Shown here: positions 27,101-39,100 of the stretch, in pieces | Position numbering within the stretch: the first letter of the stretch is position 1 | Layout of the letters: each line of letters starts with the position of its first letter | From: Dermatemys mawii | Lineage: Eukaryota; Chordata; Testudines; Dermatemydidae | Assembly: GCA_007922305.1 (NCBI GenBank) | Contig: ML677334.1 | Location: forward strand, 20,909,626-20,973,625 | Length of the DNA: 64,000 bases | Direction of reading: 5' to 3' | Notes under the pieces: generated by a model | Seen by the model: only the letters and a program-made list of their open reading frames with translations | Database searches by the model: none | What the model was told of the DNA's origin: nothing | Position numbers and translations under genes: made by a program

Positions 27101-30100
27101 ATCCTTTGACCTCACACCCTTCCACCTCCAAGCAGCAATTCTGACAGGCTGGTCGAGGGTCTGAATTAACATCCTCATCCTTACTAGTTGCACCAATTCA
27201 TCTGCATTCCTCCCTTTAGAAACTGCTTTTACCACTTCAGGTACTCCACAATGTACACCGTCCATTCTTCCTCTTCCCTTTTCAGAGACCTCTCACACAA
27301 GAGCTTGCTTTGTCAAGAAATAGACTTTCTCTTCTGCGTGAGTGCTATAGAATCAATTCCCATGAAGTACTCAGAAAACGTGTTTTATTCCAGGTACTTC
27401 TTGGTACCAAAAAAGAATGGCGGGTGGAGACTAAGCCTAGATTTGAAGCTATTAATCACTTATGTGAAGACACAAAAATTCAGAATGGTGACACGTGCAC
27501 CAATAATTCCGTCATTAGATCAAGGAGATTGGTTCTTGGCCCTCAACCTTTAAGATGTATATTTCCACATTGAGATCTGCCCATATCACAAACAATTCCT
27601 ACATTTTACTGTTGGCCAGGACCACTCTCAGTACAGGGTGCTCCCTTTCGGTCTATCATCTGCCCCAAGGGATTTTTCAACGATCATGTCAATAGTAGGG
27701 GTGGAGCTCCACAGGCGAAATATTTTAGTGTTCTTTTATCTAGATTATTCACTACTACAGCATTGTTCCCTGGAACTAACTTCACACACTAATTCCAAAG
27801 TCATAAAACTCTTCCTCAAATTGGGCCTACAATTGAACATTCAAAAATCCCCTTTAACTCCTGTACAACACCCCCATGCCCACCCCGCTGCGCCCAGGTT
27901 CTCAAGGTTTGGAATTCATGCATATCCACCTGGTATATACAATCAGATTGTCATCACAGCTGCCTGTCTTCCAGGGGTTCAGACTGAGACCATGTGTACA
28001 CCAAGCACAGGTACTTTTTCCAAGACCACAAGTGGGAAATAGATTCCAGCATGTTACTCTGCATATTCCAGCATTGCCCACCCCCAATAGACTTTATTCA
28101 TCACAGCGATAAGCAAGAGTTGTGCCCAGTTTTGCTTCAGAGGTGGACTGGGTCCCCAAAACCTAGGGGATGCTTTTCACCCTCCCTGTTCATTGGATCT
28201 GCTATACACATTTGCACTGACTCCTCTAATAGCCAACGTTCTACTCAAAATAAAAAAGTACAAAGCCAGAGACATCCTAATAGTTCCAGCCTGGCCCATA
28301 CAAACATGGCTTCCTTACCTGATACAAATGGCCATTTGCTCACCAGGCACTCCGCTTTCCTGGGAAAGGAGATGAGAAAAGGCCTGGAGAAAGATCCTTC
28401 ACCCCAATCTCTGTGTGCTTCATCTCAAAGTGTAATTGGTCGATGTTTCATGGGGTTAGAAACAACCTGCTCAAAAGAGTTAAAGAGAATATTATTACAC
28501 AGCAGAAGATAGTATATGTAGTGAGTAGACTATCAAAAATAGACCAGATGTCTGTTGGTGTGACCATATTTCACTGATGACCTCATTGCTACCAGATGTA
28601 CTGAACTGTATCCTAACACTAAAAGGTTTGGGGCTATCAGAGAGCTTTCTTGGAGTCCACCTGACACTGTCATGGCTTTCCATTCTCCAATAGAAAGTTA
28701 TTCCACTTTTGCCCACCCAGTGTCAGTGAGGTTCCTCAGGGGAATCGTAAATGTTTTTCCCCCAGTCAAGCTACTTCGGTTTAAGGCCTGAATCTAGTTC
28801 ATAAATGCCTTACATGACCATTGTTTGAACTGATGGTTACCTGCTCACTTCTCCATTTATCAATGAAAATGTCATTCCTTATAGCCATCTTGTCAGCGTG
28901 ATTGGTTGGGGAAATAAGGGCCCGTATGTCATGCCTCCCTTTTGCAGTATTTTTAAGGACAAAATCATGTTGTGGTCACACCCTAGTATTTTCCAAAAGT
29001 CTCCTCTGAGTTCCATATTAACTAATCCATTCACCTGCTAGTGTTCCACCCTAAACCTCACTTAGATAAACAAGAGGCACTGTTGCACGTCCTTGATATC
29101 AGAAGAGCCCAGGCCTTCTAAACCTTCAGAAAGACCCCAAAATTGTTTGTCTTGCTTGCAGTTAAATCAAAAGGGTCTGCAATTTCTAATCAAAGATTTT
29201 CCATGTAGATAACTAACTGCATTAATCCTTGCAGTGAATCTCATAATATTCAAGCACCTTTGGGCATAGGAACTTTCTCTACACAGTCCATTTCCATCTG
29301 TATGGCATGTCTCAAAAACATGCCCATTATTACTGAAATATGCTGAACTATATATACGTTTGCTGAACATTATGCAATAACTTACAACTCTGCTTCCAAT
29401 ACTGTGTTTGGCTCAGTTGGACTCTTTCGTACTGTACTCGGCATTAACGCCCTCCTCCTCCTTAAAGGGGAACTGCTTGGTAGTCACCTAGAGTGAAGCA
29501 CTCATAGGGACACTACTTGAAGAAGAAATGGTTTCTCACCTTGTGGAATAACTGTAGTTCTTGGAGCACCTATATGGACACATATCTCTTCTATCTGCCC
29601 TACTTCCCCTCTACTTTGGAGTTCTCTGCTATAGGGCTTTATGGCAGAGAAGGAACTGAGGGCGGTCCACGCACACAGTGCTATATCACAATGGCAAGGG
29701 GCTGACTAGCACACATGTGCAGGCTGAATGAACACTTCTATGAGAAATCTCTGATCAGATGCACAGGGTGCGCAAGTGCACCTAGAGTGGACACCCTTAG
29801 GGGGACACATCTCGAAGAACTATACTTACTGCACAGGGTGAACATTCATTTCTTTCTTAGGTTGAAGACATATTTTTATTACATAATTTTGAACCTGACA
29901 CAGTCCCTCTACAAATGAAATTGGAGTTCCATAAGAATATAAATATATTAATAACTGTGTCACTCTTTTTCAGGCAATTCATTGCTACATAGTCCCATGC
30001 TAGACCTGGACAGTGATGTGCGTCCATCTCCACTTGGTCATCTCAGTCAGACTGCTTCGCTGAAAAGGGGCAGCAGCTTTCAGTTGGGTCGTGATGACAG

Positions 30101-33100
30101 TAAGCATCAGTTTCATTTATAAAATAAAAAAATCTACTTCTGACAAGTTCCTAGGCCTGGTGTATTTTACTATGTGTTCCCCAAATATTAAAATTTGACA
30201 GAGGGTAATCATATTCAGTATTTTAATGTGTTGACTGAAAATGAGCCATCAATCCATAACAGAATAATATATGTGTATAAAAGTTATTTTCATATTCTGC
30301 CTCAGATACACTCTAAAGACATAGAAGTTCCTTAAAGGTAAATTGCAAAGTGAAAAGGGTGTGTGCTTATTATAGGATGGGATCAGTCAAGGAGGAGCCC
30401 AGGAAAACATTATAGGTAAGATCCTAAATAAAAGTCCTCCTCCTTCTGAAGCAAAAATCATCATACCAAAGCAGTCCTCCCCTTGCTGAGATAAAAACTA
30501 GGTCTAAATCCAACTCTTCCTTTTCCAAATTACACTCAAGGCAACAAAGTGTTGAGTTTAGTCTTTTCGCTACACATTAGGAACTACTTTCCTATTTTTA
30601 TTATATCAGTCCCTGTAATATGAACCCCTATTGGTCTCTGTAATATGAACCCCAGCTTCATTTAAATGTTCCCCCATTACTTAACACCTCTAGGCCTGGT
30701 TCTCTGATCCTGTAAATGCAACAGGGAAAATAAGATTGCATGCCTTGATTTCACCTGGCAGTCTATAGCCAAGCTCCCTGTTATCTTCCAGGAACTGGAT
30801 GAGCAGCATGAAAACCACTTTTTTTTTTTTTTTTTAAGTTTCCATGATGCAGGAGTCTCTCATTGAGCCCTGGGTAGTGAGATCACAGGTGGCTGAAACT
30901 TATTTACGTGCCAGATATGCTAAACGTGTACGCCCCCTCATGCTTCAGACACCATTCCAGAAGACATGCTTCCATGCTGATTGCTCATTTTTTAAAAAAA
31001 AGCATTAATTAAATATCAGACTGAACCCCTTAGAGGGAGAATTGTCTTTCCCCGGTTCTATTTTACCTGCATTCTGCCATATATTTCATGTTATAGCAGT
31101 CTCAGACGATGACCCAGCACATGTTCATTTTAAGAATACTTTCATTGCAGATTTCACAGAATGCAAAGAAGGTACCAATGTGAGATTTCTAAAGATAGCT
31201 AGAGCACTCAGTCCAAGGTTTAAAAATCTGAAGTGCCTTCCAAAATCTGAGAGGGATGAGGTGTAGAGCTTGCTTTCAGAAGTCTTAAAAGAGCAACACT
31301 CCAGTGCAGAAACTACAGAACCCAAACTGCCAAAAAAGAAAATCAACCTTCTGCTGGTGGCATCTGACTCAGATAATGAACATGCGTTGGTCCGCACTGC
31401 TTTGGATCGTTATCAAGCAGAACCTGTCATCAGCATGGACGCATTCTTCTGGAATGTTGATTGAAGCATGAAGGGACATGTGAATCCTTAGTACATCTGA
31501 CATGTAAATATCTTGTGACACCAGCTCCAACAGTGCAGGTGACACTGTAAACAAGAAGCAGGTAGCATTATCTCCTGCAAATGTAAACTTGTTTGTCTGA
31601 GTGATTGGCTGAACAAGGAGGAGGACTGAGTGGACTTGCAGGGTCTAAAATTTACATTGCTTTGAATGCAAGTTTTTTTGTACATAATTCTACATTTGTA
31701 AGTTTTACTTTCATGATAGAGATTGCACTACAGTACTCGTATTTAGGTAAATTAAAAATACTATTCTTTCGGTTTTTTGTAGTGCAAATACTTGTAATCA
31801 AAATAAATATTAAGTGGGCACTGTACACTTTTTGTATTGTGTTGTAATTGAAATCAGTATATTTGAAAATGTAGAAAATATCCAAAAATATTTAAATAAA
31901 TGGTATTCTGTTATTAACAGTGTGATTAATCATGATTAATATTTTTAATCTCTTGACAGCCCTGTTTTTTACATTGTAGTTTATCTTTATTTAAATACAA
32001 GTATATAATATTTTTTCATATTCTTTTCATACTGAATATTCAGAGGAAAAGTATAAATTAAACAGAGCCACCAAAATGTCCACATGCTAAAACTGAGTAA
32101 CCACGTGACTTTGTTGCTGTCACTGTTGACCTTCCTCACTCCATTTCCATGATTAAAATTAGTTTGCAAGCAGTGTGGGATAAGGCAGTGCATTGTCTAT
32201 TTTTTTTTCAAAATGGCTAGCACACTATAAAAATAGTAATAAATTCTGCAGGATAAAAGTCAAGATGCTATCGTTGCTTACATATTTTGCAAAGAACAGT
32301 CTGTATGGTGGACTGGTCCCATGAAGCGTCTTGTTAATCTCATATAAACAAGAGGAAAAGCCTAAACTTCTTTTTGACTTTGTTACCAACAGGAACTAAA
32401 ATATTTTCCAGCCATACTATGAAACTGCCAAAAGTTCTTCCATAAGAATTCTAAAATAATTTTACCCATTCCTTTTAGTTTTGTTTGCCTCTGCTACCTG
32501 ACGTTCTTGGAGAAAAGGCTTTTGATTTCTTTTTTTTTTTTTTTTGGACTTTGAGATTCTGGAATGGAGACACTGAGGACTATTATACTTTTCTTTGCTT
32601 ATTTTCCTTGGTTACGTGTAGTTTATCTACATTTACATCTTAGAACATTTGATATTAAAGAGCATATATAAGCCAAAACTTTGTCATTGCTCAGAGGATT
32701 CGTTGATCTGTGTTATTCGCTAGCATGATGCATCATTATGGCTGCAGTGAATTCTGGAACAAATTCAGAGAAAGTTGAATAGAAAATAGCTAATTCAAAT
32801 TACATTGACTCTGGCTTGAACTTAGATTTGCAAGGAATTTTGAACTGTAGCTGCAGTTACATCTTTAACTCCATAATACCTTGGTCATACAGCATGCAAA
32901 GGAGGACATCATGCACTGATATAGCATATTGTGTAGACACAGTAATGTCTACTTAAGGTTGCTTCTATTATAAGGTAGATTTTTGAGCTTTCTAACTTCC
33001 CACACCAGAAATCTCCACCTGAAATGTTTCATCTTTTGTCCCTTGCGGGGCAAGCGGGGCCTTCAAACGCACCCACAGTGTTGTACATTTCAAACATAAG

Positions 33101-36100
33101 CCACGTTCTTCAGTTAAATTCTCACACTTGTCACACTAATATAGATCACCTGTCTTAACCAATTACCTGATGATACCTCTTGTTTAAAGGAAATTGAGGG
33201 TGATTAGCTCTACACCACTCAAATCCTGAAAAAAATGGGACAACCGGGACATCTGTGTTGTAGCTATCAATTACTGCTGGAACAGGCCTTTGGCCTATTA
33301 GGCAGCTGGGAATAAATTAAAGCAATATCTGGGCTATCACAGCCAGGGAAATCAATATAGAACCCAGTTTTCTCCTTATTCTGACAGCAGGGATAGAAGT
33401 TTCTAATCTGTATGTTCACCACTGGAGGATGCTGACTTGATTATCCAGGGGTTCCATGGCCAGAATTTGCTAGTGTTGTGAGATAAAGTAGCCTCACCCC
33501 ATCACCAGCCCAGTGCAGACTCAGATTGAGTCACTTTCTGAAATTGGCTAGGAACATGTTTCTTTGAGAAGGTTCAAATAAATATGTAAGTTCTATTATG
33601 TTACAATTAATTATTTATAAGGAGTTACAAGCATTTATGGTATAACTCTTGTGTGAGGGCTGGGCACCGGGGCAACATGAAGATTGTTTGCTGAAGCATT
33701 CAAAATCTTCTTTCTGTTACAATTTAGTTATGCCAGAGTAATGCTACAAACAATATTAAATGGTCACTGCTCTTTTCAAGTGCCCCTAACCCCTAAATTC
33801 CTACTTAGGTTGTTCTCTCTTTACGAAGGAAGATCTTTATACATTATCAGCAAAATGAGAGCTTCAGAAGAAGGGGGAGGGACAGAGGGAGAAAGATCAA
33901 ATGCACCTCACCACCAGCAGTTGATCTAGAGCATCAGAAATGAATGTCATGGGAAGCACAGCTATATCCTGAAAAGTTTCATGACTCATCACCAAAATAT
34001 TTAAGTAATTGCTGGGGCTCTGACACAACGTTCCAGTCAGCCAGTTTTATATGGCCTCATGTTTGTCTAATTGGTGACTTTCTATGCTACATGACCAATA
34101 TTTTTGTAATTGATTAAAGACAAATACCATTAGCTGTCCAATAGTCTTCCATGCTCCCGTGGAATCATGTAAAGTTGTTCACACTTTCTAACTGTGTAAT
34201 TTATGAAAGACCTAAGACTACAAGAAAATCTCAGGTCCGCTTTGTAATCAGTTTAAAGGTCTTTGACTTCTTTGTGCCCAGATTGGCTGCTGAAATCTGA
34301 CATAAAAAGCATGCAACGTTTATTTATTGATGCAGAATAGTTTGCTAAGAAACATAACTGTGATAATCAAATTGAGAAAGCCAACATGATTGGAGATGGA
34401 AGTTTCCTATCTCACATCTACTTTCCATGCCCATCCACCCTCTCCTGTATTTCCTCTTTCCCAATTTTCACCTGACAAGAAAACGGGAGAAGATCCATCT
34501 TTTCCCCCATGTTTCTGAAATTGTGATTCTATTGATGTCTAGTGATGGATAAGGTGCCAGGCTTGTATAGAGGTTTATGCGACTTCTGATAATTTTTCTC
34601 TTATTTTTTGGTCTCATGTCCCAAGTGAGAAATGCTATATACTTACTTTTGTTACAATTTTTTTGAATTTCTAATAGTACTGGTCATCCAAGAGGCTCAA
34701 ATTGGTTTGCAAATATTAACAAATTTAGCCTCTCACCTACAGTGTCAGTATCCATATCCATTTTGCAGAGAATGAAACTAAGGCTTCGCTAATGAAATTG
34801 TGGCGAGGTTGATGAGTGAGATCACACTGAAAGTCTGTGGATCTGGAAATAAAATTCAGATCTCCCATTTCCGAGTCTTTTGCCTTAATCTCAAGACAGT
34901 TGTACTTCCTACATTCCATCGCCTCCCCCACTCAATTTTTTAGTGGCTAAGCCTCTGATCCTTCCTGTTCAGTCATCATTTAGCCTGGTTTAAAGACAGA
35001 TTTATGCAAGTGGATTGTTAGGATGTACAGTATAATTCAGTGTGGCCATACGAGCACCTCTACATAGAAGACATATAATACTTATAGTACCAACCCCCTC
35101 AAAAGAATATATGGAAATAAATCTTGCATGTACACAAGCTGTATGCCATATGGACCAAGTCGTAAAATGTTGCCATTCACACCTGAGGAATTATACATAT
35201 GCATGACAGATCAATTTTTTTTAGCTCACACTGTAGCAGCATGTTAAAAATAGCTTTTATTATCAATTCAAAGTTATTTATTCTTTCTCTTTTCCTCTTA
35301 GCCTGGCATCGTAAAGCTCCTCAGCAAGTTGCATTTGTTGAAAAGTTGACAAAACTTGTTGTAATTCAGCTCCCCAACTTCTGGAAGCTCTGGATTTCTT
35401 ATGTGAATGGAAGCCTTTTCAGTGAGGTATGAGTTTATGCATACGCATAGCCTAAATGTCTTAAGATAGACAAAGCCCATAAGAGTTATTTTGTATTTGA
35501 ATTTGAGTTTAAAACTGAAGAAGTATAGTACTTCAGTGGAGAAGATACCTGACTAAGATGTCTTTGCAGCTTTTGGCTTACAGACATTTGTAGAACGACA
35601 TAAGCAATTGTACATCTACTGATTGGCGTTTGATTTGGGATAAAGCAATGGACCCACTTTGTATGTTATGAATGTTGATCAGTAAATGTCCTAGCAACAT
35701 ATATGTAAGGATGTTATTTAAAAAAAAACACGTAGAAGGCTTCAGAATAGGAACTATTTTGTACTGTACTATAGTTCTCTGAGTGACCTACTCCTAACCA
35801 TTGAAATGTACATTGTTTCAGTCCTGCTTGTCAAGATCATCAACCAACTGTCTCATGTTGGATCTTACATTTAGCAAATCTAAGAAAGGGGACAAGATGT
35901 TTGGTAATCTTAAATGATAAACTAGATGAATCTTAAAGATGTGAGAGACAAAGCCAGAGGGATAATGTTCTGCTCTGGAAAGGGCATACATATTTTGTGA
36001 CTCTGAAGAATTTGGGTGTGAGGATAGATTTAACAGCAGAGTTTCAAAATGACAGAAACCTAGAATTGTGTATATATGTACACACACACAAACCCACACA

Positions 36101-39100
36101 CAGTGATGTGCCCAGCCTATGTGCAAAATAACTGTAGTGAAATGTATCACAATTGTATGTGCCCCTCGTCCAGTCTTGTGTTAAGTAAATCTGGCCCATT
36201 AATTGTGTACCATATTGTGTCATGCCCAGAGCAACAGAAAATATCAGGGATGGGCAAACTATGGCCCGCAGGCCTCTCCTAACTGGCCCCTGAGGTCCTG
36301 GCTGGGGAGGCTCCCCTTGGCCCTTCCCCTGCAGCTTCAGCGCACCACGCAGGTGTCGATCTGGCCTGTGGCTGCTCCCAGGCAACGCTGAAGTGGTGCT
36401 GCACGCTCCTGGTGTTGCAGTGTGTCTGGCTCCAGCAGGCCGCATGGAGCCAGACACCCTGCTCTGAGCAGCGCGGTAAGGGGGCCAGGCCAGGGCCAGG
36501 GGGTTGGATAAGGTGGAGGGAGTCCCAGGCGACGGAGGTGGGGGGGGGGGGTGGTCAGGGGATGGGGAATGGGGGTGAGTGGGAAGGGGGTTGGATAGGC
36601 GTGGGAGTCCTGGGGATCTGTCAGGGGGTGGATAGGGGTCGGGGCAATCGGGACAGGGAGCTGGGGGGGGTTGAGTAGGAGGTTAAGTAGGGGGTGGAGT
36701 CCTGGAGGGGCAGCTAGGATGGGGGTTCTCAGGAGAGGATGGTCAGGGGACAAGGAGCAGGGAGGCTTAGATGGGGGTGGGGTTCCGGGGGGGTGGTTTG
36801 GGGCGGGGGTCTTTGGAGGGAGAGTCAGGGGAAAAGGAGCAGGGGGGATTGGAAGAATCGGGGTTCTGAGGGGGACTGTCAGGGGGTGAAAAGTGGGAGG
36901 GGGTCAGGGGCCAGGCTATTTGGGGAGGCACAGCCTTCCCTACCCGGCCCTCTGTACAATTTTGCATCCCCATTGTGGCCATCGAGCAAAAACGTTTGCC
37001 CATGCCTGAGCTATATCATCAAAAGGAATAGAACTCAAACCAGTGATCATACAAACGACAGTGTTAAAAACTTAGTAATTACTCAGATATGTATTGCATA
37101 TAGTATACTGTCATATTGCCATTATAACTAGAGAATATAATGATATCTTTTGATTTGTATAATTGCTCTTCACCAGTTTACAAAACTACAGTGTATTTGG
37201 CTGAAAATGGCCTGGCCATTTCTCTGTTTTTCCAGTAGCAGGATACTATGGGTAGGGCATCCCTAGAAGAGGAATTATAATTATGCCATTATCCAATGAT
37301 GATGATATTAAAGTCATTGTCTGGAAATAGAATAGGGAATGTTCATTTGCTAGGTCATCAGTTCACATGAGACCCTGATCTGTGGTATTGGAAGTTCTTA
37401 CCAGTATGACAATTGACTTCAGTCTAATTCTTAGAAAAATGTCATGTGCTATATTTTAGAGCTTAATGTACCCAACCTACACACCTACATTATATATCAT
37501 TTTGAAAGCTTATTTTAAGTGCATATAGATGAAATATGATTTGGAATTGTCAAGTGGAGCTGTAAGCCTGTAGTTGAGGTGAAACAGTGATACCCAAAAG
37601 TTCATATTTGCAAGTTGCAGAAACACTGCAACATGACTATAACCACAGTTTTTACTGTTTAAATCAATTTCAGCACCTTCATGTGATATTTATTGGTCAA
37701 AGCTACCAAATGACTATATTAAAAGATTGTATTGGGCAAATTTTGTGTTTTTCCAGGAGAGATTAACCTGTTTACCATGTGACAAAAGTGTTGAATATCA
37801 ATATTTTGCAATCTACTAACATTGAAATATTTTCACATCACATATTCTTAATTGTCAAAGTATCCCACAAGTGATTAGAATTTTTTATATTTTCATTTGA
37901 AATGTGCTGATCAGATCAGTCACATGCTGAAGGTTATGCACCAGTAGCATTTTTTTGCATTCTCATAGTTTGAACTGCCTAGTGGGTACATATAGCTATA
38001 TGTGAATTCCTAATGTAATGCTTCCCCATTTGTAAGCGTTAGTACAAAACAATGTAGCATCTAGTCTGCCTGGTAGATGGTTTTAATTTGTACTGCCTAT
38101 GCATGCAGTACTAACCTTTGAAATACTCTAGAAAATAGCTTTTTAATTCAGTGACACTTATGCATGGGTCAGTACTAGTGTTAGAGATGATGGTACAGAG
38201 CTTCATATTATGAATATGCAAAAGCTATGAAAGAGAGAAGAGGCCTAACAAGCCTGGACAGTGCAGGCTCTTGTTGCCAGTAGCTATCTGAAAATGGATG
38301 AGGGCCTAGGAAACCTCATTAGGAGCTCCTGAGGAGAGTTTCAACCACAAGGCACCCCCCTCCCAAGCTGTAGAATTTTGCCAGCATTATGGATTTAGGC
38401 ATCACTGAAGGTGTCCTAACTACATTTCCTTGCTATTTAGTGACATGTGAGAAACAAAATGTTGTTCACCATAGTTTTAGAGACACACAGAAAAAATCAT
38501 GAAAACAATACAGAGAACCATTTGAGTGAAATCCAGAAGCCTGAAATAGATTAACTCTAATACAAAAGGAAAAACCCAGTGATAAATAACAAGCTGGTTG
38601 TATTTTCTATTGTGAAGTTATATATATATTTCTTGGTATAAAGGTAGGCTGTTTGTCTTAGAATAGTGTCAGTTAAAGATTTATGTGCTATTTCTAACAG
38701 CTTAAAAAGTTTTCAGCTCTTTGAACCATTCAGATCCATATGAAGTAGCATATGTGAAGTCAAAACAGTGAAATATAACCGTTGGTCTTACCACAAAGTA
38801 GTTTTGGTCTGTCTGTGCAGGAAAGGGTTAAGATTTTTATTCAATGAAATCACAAAGGGCAAAAATATCTGAAGATCTTTTATATTTTTACTTTTAATAT
38901 AACTTCACATCAGGGCTTAAAGGGAGCAATCAAAACTGTTTTACAATTTTAGTAACATTTTAAAAGCTACCTGCAGCGTAGAGAAGTTTATTCAACTTGA
39001 CTGATTTTTTTAATCAGAAAAAAGCATAAAGAGAACAGTACATATGAGGTTCATTAGTAATATGTATGATGAATTAATGTTTTAATTAATATAAGATGGT

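Larger units (their letters stand above)
25400..29850 (+). mobile_element. DIRS-type retrotransposon, copy A (decayed, 5' end missing)
   Basis: DIRS elements use a tyrosine recombinase in place of an integrase and end in inverted repeats. In order, this copy shows a gag-like region (about 25400-27180), reverse transcriptase (27340-27870), a short remnant of the post-RNase H region (28170-28400) and a tyrosine recombinase remnant (28840-29430). The right terminal and circle-junction sequence follows (29486-29850), with CACCTAGAGTG...CTCGAAGAA repeated in two versions. The RNase H segment appears deleted, since only about 300 bp separate the RT from the next domain. No left inverted repeat is found near 25400. 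It has the same orientation as EXOC2. Many stops and frameshifts make it inactive. Confidence 0.85.
14717..29973 (+). other. EXOC2: EXOC2 intron (15.3 kb, GC-AG)
   Basis: This is the longest intron in the window. 14717-19640 and 19800-21800 show nothing recognisable. Old repeat fragments lie at 19645-19785 and 21815-21890, and a (TA)n run at 22249-22273. A long, badly broken DIRS retrotransposon fills about 25400-29850. The acceptor is CTCTTTTTCAG at 29973. Open frames such as 22313-22660 (115 codons) have no motif or splice support. Confidence 0.85.
30100..35301 (+). other. EXOC2: EXOC2 intron (5.2 kb)
   Basis: GT-AG intron, acceptor TTTTCCTCTTAG. It holds the second hAT 3' relic (31015-31964), a poly-T run near 30821, another near 32529, and a MIR-like fragment at 34730-34925. 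32560-34700 contains nothing I recognise. Confidence 0.85.

Noticed and set aside
36237..37016. 8-bp target duplication for the G-rich element copy A
   Set aside because: GAAAATAT and AGCTATAT agree at only four of eight positions, so unlike copy B the duplication is not demonstrated.
36337..37131. Several overlapping frames of 68-138 codons rich in Pro, Gly or Arg
   Set aside because: They are caused by the extreme G-richness of the hAT-type element, which lacks stop codons by composition. The same artefact occurs at 59367-60289.
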